A DNA stretch of 35,283 nucleotides from Pseudomonadota bacterium (GCA_018240865.1 JAFEEY010000047.1:31140-66422); one strand, 5' to 3'; shown: positions 1-8,539, counted from the stretch's first letter. The notes: generated by a model from the sequence alone, not told the origin. Numbers and translations: made by a program.

Positions 1-668
1 ATCTCGAGCTTGGTCCACAGCGCCTTGGCCTCGCCTTCGGGCGGGCGGCGGCGGAAATCGGGATTGATGACGAGGCCCGAATAGCGTTCGACCACCGCGC
101 GGCGCAGCCTGGGCGACAGCAGCGACAATGGCGCGAGAACCGCATAGCGGATGATGAGACCGAATGGTGCCAGCGCCGCGATCAGGATGAACGCCGGCAG
201 CGTCCACGGCTTCATCAGCGCCAGCGGCAGATATTCGGGATCGTCCGCAGTACCGTAGCGGGTGCGGGCATGGTGCAGGTTATGCACGCCTTCGTACATG
301 AAGGACGGCACCAGCATCGGCACGCCGATCAGTGCGTTCCAGCCGGCGCGGAAACCCGGCAGGCTGCTGTGCTTCATATGGGTGATTTCGTGGATGAAGC
401 TCTCAGCGCGGTACAAAGCCAGCACCGCGACCAGCGCGAAGGCGAGGCCCCAGCCCAGCCCCGGCGCCATGATCGTCGCGACCAGCGCGGCGTAACCGAT
501 CGTCACCGAGGCGAGGAAATCCGCCCAATAGATGCGCGGACTGGCATTGCTGTATTCGCGCGTCAGATCGGCCGCGGCGCGCAGCAGCGCGGCATCGTCG
601 GCGATGCGCGCGCGGGGTGCGGGCGCAACGGCGGCAGGCGCCACGTCAAAGGCAAGGCTCGAATTCAT
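1..668 (-). CDS. Fatty-acid desaturase family protein (3' end outside the window)
   Basis: Membrane di-iron desaturase or hydroxylase of the fatty-acid desaturase superfamily, which inserts a double bond or hydroxyl into an acyl or lipid substrate. About 222 residues are visible, starting at ATG 666-668. The first histidine box HEITH is at residues 93-97 (H93, H97) and the second, HNLHH, at 129-133, each next to hydrophobic stretches (about 52-86 and 145-175). The third histidine box expected near the C-terminus lies beyond base 1, so the protein is incomplete here. It is divergent from the gene at 765, with 96 bp between them for both promoters. The substrate cannot be told from this fragment. 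Confidence 0.88.
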   Translation of the reverse strand, partial: MNSSLAFDVAPAAVAPAPRARIADDAALLRAAADLTREYSNASPRIYWADFLASVTIGYAALVATIMAPGLGWGLAFALVAVLALYRAESFIHEITHMKHSSLPGFRAGWNALIGVPMLVPSFMYEGVHNLHHARTRYGTADDPEYLPLALMKPWTLPAFILIAALAPFGLIIRYAVLAPLSLLSPRLRRAVVERYSGLVINPDFRRRPPEGEAKALWTKLE

Positions 669-764
669 TTGCAGTTCCTGTCGCGGAACATAGTGGCGCG
701 AACGTGGCAAACAAAGGACCGGGCGACCTTACTTCGCGCGGTTTCTTCGATAAGAGCGATTGAA

Positions 765-1916
765 ATGAGCGACCTGCAGATCGTCCCCGTCTCCGACAAA
801 GCCGGCCGCAAGGCCTTTGTCGACTATGCCTTCAAACATTATGCGAACGACCCGAATTGGGTGCCGCCGCTTAAAGGTGAGGCGCTGGGCATGATCACGC
901 CGGGCAAGAACGCCTGGTTCACCCATGCCGAACATCAGCTGTTCCTCGCAAAGCGCGGCGGCGAGACGGTCGGCCGCATTTCCGCCCATATCGACCGGCT
1001 GGCGCTGGAGCAGCCGCCGGAACAGGGCTTCGGTCCCGGCACCGGCTTCTGGGGCTTTTTCGATGCGGAAGACGAAGCGACCGGCCAAGCCCTGATCGCC
1101 AAGGCCGAGGAGTGGCTCAAATCCAAGGGCATGACCCGCGCGATCGGGCCGGTCAGCTCGTCGATCTGGGAAGAGCCTGGGCAGTTGATCCACGGCTTCG
1201 ATCATCCGCCGACGGTGATGATGGGCCATCAGGACGCGCGCTATCCGGCCTGGATCGAGGCGGCGGGCTATGAAAAGGCCAGGGATATCGTCACCTACGA
1301 CTTGGACGTTACGAAGAACTTCCCGCCGCTGATCGAGCGGATCGTCGCCGCGGGCGAGAAGAACAAGCGCATCAACATTCGCCGCGTCGACAAGAAGCAC
1401 TTCGACCGGGAAGCGGCGATCATCCTCGGCATCCTAAACGATGCCTGGTCCGACAATTGGGGTTTCGTGCCGCTGACCGATCCGGAGGTGGAGGAAGTCG
1501 GCGTCAAGCTGAAGCCGATCGTGTTTGAGGATCTGATCTACATCGCCGAGGTGGAAGGCGAGCCGGTCGCGTTCATGATCACCCTGCCTGATCTCAACGA
1601 GCCGCTGAAGCCGCTCAAAGGATCGCTGCTGCCATTCGGTTGGGCGAAGCTGCTGCTATGGCTGCGCAAGCCGCGTGCGCGCACGATGCGAGTGCCGCTG
1701 ATGGGCGTGGTCAAGCGGCTCCAGGCCTCCCGCCTCGCCAGCCAGCTCGCCTTCATGATGATCGAATATTCCAGGCGGGAGGCGATCAAGCATTACGGCG
1801 CCCAGCGCGGCGAGATCGGCTGGATCCTCGAGGACAACCAAGGCATGGTCGCCATCGCCGACGCGATCGAGAGCAAGGTCAACAAGACGTATCGGATTTA
1901 TCAGCGGACGTTCTAA
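765..1916 (+). CDS. GNAT-superfamily-like conserved protein (383 aa)
   Basis: A 383-residue cytoplasmic protein that resembles a conserved alphaproteobacterial family with a GNAT-like fold, sometimes annotated as dATP pyrophosphohydrolase or N-acetyltransferase; its real reaction is unclear to me. The start is ATG 765, because the open frame reaching back to 270 runs antisense through the desaturase gene and its upstream part has no protein-like character. The N-terminal region has an FVDYAFKHYANDPNWVPPL motif and later GPVSSSIWEEPG and GWILEDNQGMVAIADAI segments, which are highly ordered and look conserved. No signal peptide or membrane helix is obvious. It is a single gene with no close downstream partner. 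Confidence 0.85.
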   Translation: MSDLQIVPVSDKAGRKAFVDYAFKHYANDPNWVPPLKGEALGMITPGKNAWFTHAEHQLFLAKRGGETVGRISAHIDRLALEQPPEQGFGPGTGFWGFFDAEDEATGQALIAKAEEWLKSKGMTRAIGPVSSSIWEEPGQLIHGFDHPPTVMMGHQDARYPAWIEAAGYEKARDIVTYDLDVTKNFPPLIERIVAAGEKNKRINIRRVDKKHFDREAAIILGILNDAWSDNWGFVPLTDPEVEEVGVKLKPIVFEDLIYIAEVEGEPVAFMITLPDLNEPLKPLKGSLLPFGWAKLLLWLRKPRARTMRVPLMGVVKRLQASRLASQLAFMMIEYSRREAIKHYGAQRGEIGWILEDNQGMVAIADAIESKVNKTYRIYQRTF

Positions 1917-1963
1917 CGTTCGGGGCAGGTGGCCAGCGGTCATAACCGTGGTATCGTTCTGTC

Positions 1964-2287
1964 GTGCTACACAAACGCGATCTTTCTGGCGTCGTTGAAA
2001 TTGGCGACCAAAAATATGAGTGGCAACTCGAGCGTGAGCCGCAGTGGTGCACTGCTGACGGGTGGCGAGGTATGACTGTCGCATTGCGACAGGTCGGCGA
2101 GCAGCGAGACGCGATTCTAGAGTTTCCGATGCCAAAGCGCCCGCTCAACGGCTCACCGCAGCGCCAACGTCCGCGGATGAACGACGCCATTGCGGCGAAC
2201 GGAGTGCGCGCCGCTTTGTCGGCAGGTTGGGAGCCAGCCTCTCGAGGAAAGCCCCAAGTCTTTATGGTGGATGCCAATGGCTGCTAG
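1964..2287 (+). CDS. Small conserved hypothetical protein (107 aa)
   Basis: A 107-residue protein starting at GTG 1964, 47 bp after the preceding stop codon. I recognise no catalytic domain. The sequence has a plausible folded composition: an amphipathic YEWQLEREPQW segment, then GWRGMTVALRQ, a basic PMPKRP loop and a C-terminal GWEPASRGKPQVFMVDANG stretch, which resembles small uncharacterised sphingomonad proteins. Its base composition is less GC-rich than its neighbours. The overlapping open frames on both strands have low-complexity Arg/Ala/Pro sequence and are judged to be shadows. The gene is probably real, but this is inferred from composition only. Confidence 0.6.
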   Translation: MLHKRDLSGVVEIGDQKYEWQLEREPQWCTADGWRGMTVALRQVGEQRDAILEFPMPKRPLNGSPQRQRPRMNDAIAANGVRAALSAGWEPASRGKPQVFMVDANGC

Positions 2288-2634
2288 TTTATAACCGACC
2301 CGCTCACCCCACCGCATCATCCGTTCCGTTCATCTTGCCCCCCGCCTCTGCCGGTGCTAGCAGTCCGGCTGCCCGATCCCTATCTAGGGTGGGCGCAAGA
2401 CCGGCCGGGCGCTTTAGCAAGCGACGGCCCCACAGGTTGATGTTGCAATGAGGCATTTTTTCCGCGTCCCGCATCGTCTGGCTGAAGCCAGCGGTTGCGC
2501 CGCGCGGGAACGCGAGTCCGGCCGCTTGGTCCGGCGTGCCGTTGCAGCAGAAGCGCTTTTTATCTTCACTCAGTCAGAACATCGCGCAGCCGTTCGCCGC
2601 TCATGGAGCCGCGGCTGCGCCCGGAGAACATTCA
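2288..2634 (+). promoter_or_regulatory. Intergenic leader of rne (347 bp) with structured 5' region
   Basis: No convincing gene lies here. Features seen are a CCCTATCTAGGG palindrome near 2379-2390, a T-rich patch around 2558-2566, and a hairpin formed by GCGCAGCC (2584-2591) and GGCTGCGC (2613-2620) with a 21-nt loop. The ribosome-binding sequence GGAGAA (2623-2628) follows immediately, before ATG 2635. RNase E commonly autoregulates through its 5' UTR in enterobacteria, so a regulatory leader is plausible here; this is inference. Confidence 0.4.
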
Positions 2635-5163
2635 ATGACAACGCGCATGCTGATCGACGCGCGCCACCGGGAGGAAACCCGCGTGGCCGTCGTCAAGGGA
2701 AACCGCATCGAGGAGTTTGATTTCGAGAGTGCCGAGCGCAAGCAGCTCAAAGGCAATATCTATCTCGCCAAAGTAACCAGGGTCGAACCGTCGCTGCAGG
2801 CGGCGTTCGTGGATTATGGCGGCAACCGCCACGGCTTCCTCGCCTTCAGCGAAATCCACCCCGATTATTATCAGATCCCCAAGGAAGACCGCGAAGCGCT
2901 GCTGCGCGAAGAGGCCGAGCACGCCGCCGAAGAGGAAGCGCTGCGCGCCCGCCAGGACGCCGAGGACGAAGCCGCCGAGGCCGATGCCGAGGATGGCGAA
3001 GATCATCACGACGATGATGCCGAGACTCCGCGCGCCGAACAGGTGAATGGCGGCGGCAATGGCGGCACGGACGACGCAGTCGAATCGCTGCGCGAGCGCC
3101 GCATGCGCCTGCGCCGCCGTTACAAGATCCAGGACGTCATTCACCGGCGCCAGGTGCTGCTGGTCCAGGTCGTCAAGGAAGAGCGCGGCAACAAGGGCGC
3201 GGCGCTGACCACCTATCTGTCGCTCGCCGGCCGCTATTGCGTGCTGATGCCGAACACCGCGCAGGGCGGCGGCATTTCGCGCAAGATTTCCAATGCCGCC
3301 GACCGCAAGCGGCTGAAGTCGGTCATGTCGGAGCTGAAGCTGCCCAAGACGATGGGCTGCATCGTCCGCACTGCCGGCCTGTCGCGCACCAAGACCGAGA
3401 TCAAGCGCGACTTCGACTATCTCGCCCGGCTGTGGGACACGATCCGCGAGAACACGCTGAAAGCCTCGGCGCCCTCGCTGATCTATGGCGACAGCGACCT
3501 GATCAAGCGCGCGATCCGCGACATCTACAATCGCGACATCGACGAAGTGATCGTCGAGGGCGAGGAGGGCTATCGCGCCGGCCGCGCCTTCATGAAGCTG
3601 TTGATGCCGAGCCATGTGCGCCGCATCCAGGCCTATTCGGACCCGGTGCCGCTGTTCCAGCGCTTCGGCGTCGAGGACCAGCTCTCCCAGATGTACCAGC
3701 CCCTCGTGCAGCTGAAATCGGGCGGCTATCTGGTCATCAACCCCACCGAGGCGCTCGTCTCGATCGACATCAACTCCGGCCGTTCGACCCGCGAGCACGG
3801 CATCGAGCAGACCGCCGTCGCCACCAATCTGGAAGCGGCGCAGGAAATCGCGCGCCAGCTCCGCCTGCGCGACATGGCGGGCCTGGTCGTGATCGACTTC
3901 ATCGACATGGAGAACAACTCCAACGTCCGTAAGGTCGAGAAAGCGATGAAGGCGGCGCTGGCCAATGACCGCGCGCGTATCCAGGTCGGCCGCATCTCCA
4001 GCTTCGGGCTGATGGAAATGAGCCGCCAGCGGCTGCGCACCGGCGTGCTGGAAGCCTCCACACGCCCTTGCCCGCATTGCGAAGGCTCCGGCTTTGTCCG
4101 CACGGCTTCGTCGGCGGGCCTCTCGGCGTTGCGGCTGCTGGAGGACGAGGCGGCGCGCGGGCGCGGATCGCAGGTGATGCTGCGCGCCAGCCAGGAAGCG
4201 GCCTTCTACCTCCTCAACCACAAGCGCGCCGAACTCGCCGAGATCGAGGAACGCTATGGCGTGCGGATCGAAGTCGCGTCGTCCGGCGAGATCGAAGGTG
4301 CGCGCATGGCCGTCGAGGCAAGTGGCCCGCCGCCGGCCTATGCCCCGCGCTTCGAGCCGCCGCAGATCGAGTTCGATGAGGACGAGCCGCTGATCGACGA
4401 GATTGAGGACAAGGAAGAAGAGGAGGAGCGCGAAGAGCGTTCCGGCCCGCGCCGCGAAGGTCGCGACGAGAGTGAAGGCGAAGGCGGACAGCGCCGTCGT
4501 CGCCGCCGCCGCCGCGGCAAGCGCGGGCGCGAGGGTGACGTCGAAGGCGCGCGTGAAATCCAGGCCGGCGCTGCCGACGAGACGGAAGGCGAAGAGACCG
4601 AAGGCGAACCGGCCGAGGCGATCGCCGAGGAGAATGTGGCGGGCGAGGACGGCGAAGGCCGCCGTCGCCGCGGCCGTCGCGGCCGCCGCGGCGGACGCCG
4701 CCGTCGCGGTGGCGAAGAGCAGGTTTCGGCCGAAGGCATGACCGAGGCGGAAGCGCCGGTCGAAGCCGAAACCGAACCCGCCGAAGCCGCGCCCGAGCCG
4801 GTCGCCGAAGAAGCACCCACGCGTCGCCGCACTCGCCGCAAGGCCGAATCGGCTCCAGCTGAAGCTGCGCCGGTGGAAGCCGTCGAGGCCCCCGCGCCGG
4901 AAGCCGAGGCGAAGCCGAAGCGCACCCGCCGCAAGAAGGCGGATGTCGAGGCCGAAGCCGCACCGGTGGAGGCGGTCGAAGCCTCTGCTCCGGAAGCCGA
5001 CGCCAAGCCGAAGCGCACCCGCCGCAAGAAGGCGGACGCCGCCCCGGCGGAAGAAGCCGCCGCCGAGCCGGCCGCCGCGGTCGCCGAACCGGCGCCCGAG
5101 GCTGCCAACGATCAGCCCGCGCGCAAGGGCTGGTGGCAGCGCACGATCACGGACCGGTTTTAA
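2635..5163 (+). CDS. rne: Ribonuclease E
   Basis: Endoribonuclease that starts mRNA decay and processes rRNA and tRNA precursors; it is the scaffold of the degradosome. 842 residues from ATG 2635 (MTTRMLIDARHREETRVAVV is a typical alphaproteobacterial start; the frame is open further upstream but without family similarity). An S1 domain begins near residue 37 and is interrupted by a long acidic insertion (about 95-160). The DNase I-like catalytic core holds D378 (VSIDINSG) and D421/D424 (VIDFIDM). The Zn-link CPHC is at residues 479-482. From about residue 580 the tail is disordered, alternating acidic and Arg-rich blocks, includes a 31-codon tandem duplication (4861-5046), and ends in the tryptophan-containing RKGWWQRTITDRF. 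The tail probably binds RNA and degradosome partners. Confidence 0.97.
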   Translation: MTTRMLIDARHREETRVAVVKGNRIEEFDFESAERKQLKGNIYLAKVTRVEPSLQAAFVDYGGNRHGFLAFSEIHPDYYQIPKEDREALLREEAEHAAEEEALRARQDAEDEAAEADAEDGEDHHDDDAETPRAEQVNGGGNGGTDDAVESLRERRMRLRRRYKIQDVIHRRQVLLVQVVKEERGNKGAALTTYLSLAGRYCVLMPNTAQGGGISRKISNAADRKRLKSVMSELKLPKTMGCIVRTAGLSRTKTEIKRDFDYLARLWDTIRENTLKASAPSLIYGDSDLIKRAIRDIYNRDIDEVIVEGEEGYRAGRAFMKLLMPSHVRRIQAYSDPVPLFQRFGVEDQLSQMYQPLVQLKSGGYLVINPTEALVSIDINSGRSTREHGIEQTAVATNLEAAQEIARQLRLRDMAGLVVIDFIDMENNSNVRKVEKAMKAALANDRARIQVGRISSFGLMEMSRQRLRTGVLEASTRPCPHCEGSGFVRTASSAGLSALRLLEDEAARGRGSQVMLRASQEAAFYLLNHKRAELAEIEERYGVRIEVASSGEIEGARMAVEASGPPPAYAPRFEPPQIEFDEDEPLIDEIEDKEEEEEREERSGPRREGRDESEGEGGQRRRRRRRRGKRGREGDVEGAREIQAGAADETEGEETEGEPAEAIAEENVAGEDGEGRRRRGRRGRRGGRRRRGGEEQVSAEGMTEAEAPVEAETEPAEAAPEPVAEEAPTRRRTRRKAESAPAEAAPVEAVEAPAPEAEAKPKRTRRKKADVEAEAAPVEAVEASAPEADAKPKRTRRKKADAAPAEEAAAEPAAAVAEPAPEAANDQPARKGWWQRTITDRF

Positions 5164-5462
5164 TCCCTTCCCTCGCGACTCGCGGCGAAAGCCGCGAGCC
5201 GGGTGAGCGGAGTGGCGGTGGAGAATAATCTTAAACCGCCACTCCCCTCACCCGGTCAGCGCTGCCGCGCTGACTCGACCTCTCCCCTCGGGAGAGGTGG
5301 CGCAGCTTTGTCGCACGCAGCGGCATTTCCGCCGCGCCTTGGGCGCTCTTGCCTCATCCGGCGAAACTTCCGTCGACACGGAAATGCGCCGCCATGTGGC
5401 CGGTGTCACAGCAGCCTCCGAGCTGGGCCGTAGCAGCGGCTCGCGTTCAACGGAGTGTTCGA
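5164..5462. repeat. Cluster of four hairpins downstream of rne, then unassigned sequence
   Basis: Four back-to-back hairpins fill 5179-5297. The first is CTCGCGGC-GAAA-GCCGCGAG (5179-5198). The second is a 21-bp stem with one mismatch (5199-5219 with 5235-5255) around a loop containing AGAATAATC. The third is TCAGCGC-TGCC-GCGCTGA (5256-5273). The fourth is CCTCTCCC-CTC-GGGAGAGG (5279-5297). The 15-mer GGTGGAGAATAATCT (5217-5231) recurs at 25493-25507, so this is a dispersed repeat. The first hairpin may also terminate rne transcription, although no T-run follows. I see no gene in 5298-5462; the promoter of the next gene must be there. Confidence 0.75.
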
Positions 5463-5945
5463 ATGCTGTTTCATTTGTCGATCGAGGCCGACGACGCCAA
5501 GCGGACCGCCGAGGTGCTGGCGGAGATCTGGGGCGGTACTGCGCTGCCCTTCCCTCCGGTGGGTATCGGATCGTGGATGGCGTTTCATGGTGCCGACAAC
5601 GGCACGATGATCGAAGTCTATCCGCGCGGCACCACGCTGATCGAGACGGACGGTGATGCGGTCGGCGTGATCGCCGAGCGCTCCCGCGCGACGGCGACGC
5701 ATTTTGCGATGTCGACCGATCTGCCCGCGGAGCGGATTTATGCGATCGCCGCCCGCGAAGGCTGGAGTGCCAAATATTGCAAGCGCGGGGGCAAATTCGG
5801 CGTGATCGAAATCTGGATCGATGGCTGCCAGATGATCGAAGTGCTGACGCCTGAGATGCAGCGCGAATATCTGGATTGCGTGACCGTTGCCGGCTGGCGC
5901 GCGCTGCTTGCGGCAGGGGCGCCGCAACAAGCGCTCGCCGCCTGA
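5463..5945 (+). CDS. Conserved hypothetical protein, possibly VOC-like (160 aa)
   Basis: A 160-residue cytoplasmic protein from ATG 5463, preceded by GGAG at a good distance (8 nt). It opens MLFHLSIEADDAKRTAEVLA, and has a beta-strand-rich pattern (WMAFHGADNGTMIEVYPRGT, HFAMSTDLPAERIYAIA, FGVIEIWIDGCQMIEVLTP) reminiscent of the vicinal-oxygen-chelate (glyoxalase-like) fold. No complete metal-binding set can be assigned, so no reaction is proposed. The frame is open up to 5349, but that upstream part lies in non-coding repeat-derived sequence. It is convergent with the mscS-type gene, with hairpins between them. Confidence 0.75.
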   Translation: MLFHLSIEADDAKRTAEVLAEIWGGTALPFPPVGIGSWMAFHGADNGTMIEVYPRGTTLIETDGDAVGVIAERSRATATHFAMSTDLPAERIYAIAAREGWSAKYCKRGGKFGVIEIWIDGCQMIEVLTPEMQREYLDCVTVAGWRALLAAGAPQQALAA

Positions 5946-5986
5946 CCTTCTTTCCCGAAGCGCCTCGTCCGGCTCCCCGGCCGGCA

Positions 5987-6050
5987 TTCGCCTCCTTCCC
6001 CTCCCCACTCAAAGGAGGCGAAGCCCCGGACCTGCCCCTCAGGTCCGGGG
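5987..6050. terminator. Two hairpins between convergent genes
   Basis: TTCGCCTCC (5987-5995) pairs with GGAGGCGAA (6014-6022), and CCCCGGACCTG (6024-6034) pairs perfectly with CAGGTCCGGGG (6040-6050) over a 5-nt loop. The second stem runs over the stop codon of the minus-strand channel gene (6039-6041). Neither has a T-run, so they may be a repeat remnant or weak bidirectional terminators protecting each gene from convergent transcription. Confidence 0.45.
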
Positions 6051-7196
6051 CGGCGCGGCGGGGGGCGGCGTGTCCTCGCCGGCCCCGGCAATGGGAGTAA
6101 TGGCGCGGCCGTCCGGCGCCGCCAGGGCGATCGCTTCTTCCTCCAGCCGCTTCAGGATCGCGATGCCGATCGCATGGCGACCTTTGTAAAAGGCCTCGAA
6201 ATCGCGGTTCTCGACATCGAATTCGACTTCGAAGGTGAGTGCGTTGGTGCCGAAATTGACGAAGCCCGCGCGGACGAAATGGTGGCCTTCCTTCTCCACC
6301 ACGTCTTTCAGCAGCTGCGGCAAGGCGGCCGCCTTGGCCGGATCGAGCTGGTAGGCGACGCTCAGCGCGAACTTCCCACGCCGGTGACTCAATCGCGTGT
6401 TGTTGCGGATTTCCTTGTCGAGCAGATTCTTGTTGGAAATGACGCGGAGCTCGCCGGTGGCGGAGCGCAACCGGGTCGATTTGAGGCCGATCGTCTCGAC
6501 AGTCGCCGCGGTCTGGTCGTAACCGATCGAATCGCCTCTGCGGAACGGCCGATCGAACAGGATCGAGAGCGCCGCGAACAGGTCCGCGAAGATGCCCTGG
6601 GCGGCAAGGCCGATCGCGATGCCACCGATGCCGAGACCCGCGACCAGGCCGGTGACGTTCACGCCCAGATTGTCGAGAATGACGATCGCCGCGATGATGA
6701 ACAGCGCGACCGAAACCAGCACCCGGATGATGTTCAGCGCGGAGCCGAGCGCGTCATGCTCCCCCGCCGCGGTGCGATGCTCGACAAAGCCGAGGATGAT
6801 CTCGCGCGCCCAGATCGCGACCTGGATCACGCTGACAATGATGAAGATGAAATTGATGGTCTGTTCGACCATCTCCGGCGGCTGGGCATAGCCGTCGACC
6901 AGCTTTGCCGCGACCACGATCATGAAGATCGTGCCGGTGCGGTCGATCGCGCGGCCGAAGATCGTTGCCCAGCTGGTGACGCGCTGATCCCGCTTGCACA
7001 GCCGCGCCCCAAGTCCGCGCGCCGCCAGCAGGATCAATACGATCACCGTGCCGGCGGCGGCGCCGATCAGGATCTGCAGGAAATGCTGCTGGAACCAGGC
7101 CTGGGTCGCGGCCCAGAGCTCGGTCAACTGACGGCTCGCGGTATCGAAAGCGCCGCTGGGATCGAGAGCCTTGGCGGGCGTCTGGGTAGCGATGAT
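6039..7196 (-). CDS. MscS-family mechanosensitive ion channel (non-ATG start)
   Basis: Inner-membrane channel that opens under membrane tension and releases solutes on hypo-osmotic shock. It has an N-terminal helix region, membrane segments, then the MscS pore helix and beta domain (VAGLGIGGIAIGLAAQ, then FDRPFRRGD) and a C-terminal alpha/beta domain, about 385 residues. No ATG exists before the second membrane segment. Candidate starts are TTG 7265, which would overlap topoisomerase IB by 53 bp and has no Shine-Dalgarno, TTG 7127, also without one, and ATC at 7196, which follows a clear GGAGAAG. I chose ATC on ribosome-site grounds; the true start is uncertain. It probably belongs to the same transcript as the topoisomerase gene 16 bp upstream. 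Confidence 0.88.
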   Translation of the reverse strand: MIATQTPAKALDPSGAFDTASRQLTELWAATQAWFQQHFLQILIGAAAGTVIVLILLAARGLGARLCKRDQRVTSWATIFGRAIDRTGTIFMIVVAAKLVDGYAQPPEMVEQTINFIFIIVSVIQVAIWAREIILGFVEHRTAAGEHDALGSALNIIRVLVSVALFIIAAIVILDNLGVNVTGLVAGLGIGGIAIGLAAQGIFADLFAALSILFDRPFRRGDSIGYDQTAATVETIGLKSTRLRSATGELRVISNKNLLDKEIRNNTRLSHRRGKFALSVAYQLDPAKAAALPQLLKDVVEKEGHHFVRAGFVNFGTNALTFEVEFDVENRDFEAFYKGRHAIGIAILKRLEEEAIALAAPDGRAITPIAGAGEDTPPPAAPPRT

Positions 7197-7212
7197 TTCT
7201 TCTCCGTTACAC

Positions 7213-8232
7213 TCACGCGGCCTTGCGCGTCCGCTCAGCCTTGGCGTGCTGATCCAGAAAAGCAATCAGGCCACGTTCGTAACGATCCAGATAGCGCGTG
7301 GTTCGCGGCAATTTCACCCTCTCATCCCACGCGCCGCCCGATTTGGCGAGTTCGACCAAGGCGGGGTGCACATAGGATTTGCGCGCGATCGCCGGCGTGT
7401 TGCCAAGCTCGTCCGCGACGGCATCGAGCATGTCGCGCAGGCCGATCCGGCCTGCCGCATCGAACAATGCACGATACGCGATCACGCTCGCCCCCCAGGT
7501 GCGGAAATGCTTGGCGGTGAAGTCCGCACCCGTCGCGCGACGGATATAGTCGTTGACGTCGGTCGAGGTGACGGGGTGCGTCGCTCCTTCTTCGTCGATC
7601 CAGCGGAACAGGTGCTGGCCGGGCAGGTCCTGCATTTTCCGAACGAAGCGCAGCAGCGCGCGATCGCTGAGACTGAGCTTGCGCAGCTTACCGGATTTGG
7701 CGCGGAACTGCAGTTGGAGCTTGCCGCTTTTCAGCGCCGCATGGCGTTTTCTGAGCGTGGTCGCACCGAAGCTCCTGTTCTCCTGTGCATAGGCCTCATT
7801 GCCGATACGGACTTTGGCAAGATCGAGCAGCCGCACCACTGCCGCGCACGCTTTATCCCGGCCAAGGCCGGGCTTGCGCAAATCCCGCTCGACCTTCGCG
7901 CGAAGTTTCGGCAGCGCCGCGCCGAAATCGCTGCAACGATCATATTTGGCTGCATCCTGCGCGGCGCGGAAATCGCCGTGATAGCGATATTGTTTCCGCC
8001 CGCGATCGTCCCAGCCAATCGCCTGGATGTGGCCGTTCGGATCGGGGCAGAACCAGGCATTCGAATAGGCCGGCGGCAAGCCGACGCGATTCAGCCGGTC
8101 GATTTCATCACGATCGGTGATGCGACCGCCCCTGGAGTCGAAATAGCCCCAGCCGCGCCCGCATCGGCGCCGGGTGATCCCCGGCATCTCGTCATCGACA
8201 AAGGTCAGGTGCGCAGTGCTGAGGGTCGCCAC
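7213..8232 (-). CDS. DNA topoisomerase IB (poxvirus-type)
   Basis: Relaxes positive and negative supercoils through a 3'-phosphotyrosine intermediate without ATP. 339 residues from GTG 8232. An N-terminal DNA-clamp region (about 1-100, with the WDDRGRKQYRYHGDFR motif) is followed by the catalytic domain: R142 in VRIGNEAYAQEN, SFGATTLRKRHA at about 154-165, R244 in KHFRTW, and the nucleophile Y287 in ARKSYVHP. Length and residues match the short bacterial and viral TopIB family. It lies third in a minus-strand series (two tiny genes, then topoisomerase, then channel) that faces the S24 repressor and its operators. Confidence 0.95.
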   Translation of the reverse strand: MATLSTAHLTFVDDEMPGITRRRCGRGWGYFDSRGGRITDRDEIDRLNRVGLPPAYSNAWFCPDPNGHIQAIGWDDRGRKQYRYHGDFRAAQDAAKYDRCSDFGAALPKLRAKVERDLRKPGLGRDKACAAVVRLLDLAKVRIGNEAYAQENRSFGATTLRKRHAALKSGKLQLQFRAKSGKLRKLSLSDRALLRFVRKMQDLPGQHLFRWIDEEGATHPVTSTDVNDYIRRATGADFTAKHFRTWGASVIAYRALFDAAGRIGLRDMLDAVADELGNTPAIARKSYVHPALVELAKSGGAWDERVKLPRTTRYLDRYERGLIAFLDQHAKAERTRKAA

Positions 8233-8275
8233 GCGGGCAGGAATGATCGGGAAGCGTCCGCGTTCCCGCGGCGGG

Positions 8276-8539
8276 TCAGTCGATTTCGATCGTGAGCGCT
8301 TCGATGATCAGCCGGCTGTTTTCCTGGCGAGCAGCAATGTCTGCGACCAAATGCCCCGGTAGCGAGAATTCGGCCTCCTCGATCCCGCTTACATCCGCGC
8401 CGGCGCAAGCAAGGACATGCCGAGCACCGGTGAAAGTCGCGCTGGCCCAGGCTTCGGTTTTCGCGTCATCGACGCACAGCCCCGGATAGCGGATGGCGAG
8501 CGCGCGAAGTAGCGCGCGTTGCGGATCGGCACGTTTCAT
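8276..8539 (-). CDS. Small conserved hypothetical protein (87 aa)
   Basis: An 87-residue protein of unknown function, starting at ATG 8537-8539. Its start overlaps the stop codon of the 55-residue gene upstream (ATGA arrangement), so the two are likely translationally coupled. The sequence is mixed alpha/beta (RALLRALAIRYPGLCVDD, EAWASATFTGARHVLAC, ENSRLIIEALTIEID) with two cysteines, and has no signal peptide. Position suggests it acts with the small DNA-binding-like protein under control of the S24 repressor. The overlapping plus-strand frames are shadows. Confidence 0.75.
   Translation of the reverse strand: MKRADPQRALLRALAIRYPGLCVDDAKTEAWASATFTGARHVLACAGADVSGIEEAEFSLPGHLVADIAARQENSRLIIEALTIEID

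Noticed and set aside
270..764. Long N-terminal extension of the GNAT-like gene
   Set aside because: It runs antisense through the desaturase gene, has Arg/Ala-rich low-complexity sequence and precedes a clear family start at 765.
2632..4221. 529-codon minus-strand frame across rne
   Set aside because: Antisense shadow of the RNase E catalytic region, with no recognisable motif.
5445..5460. Possible LexA box GTTC...GTTC before the gene at 5463
   Set aside because: The spacer is eight bases, not the seven of the alphaproteobacterial LexA consensus, and the gene is not a recognised SOS function.
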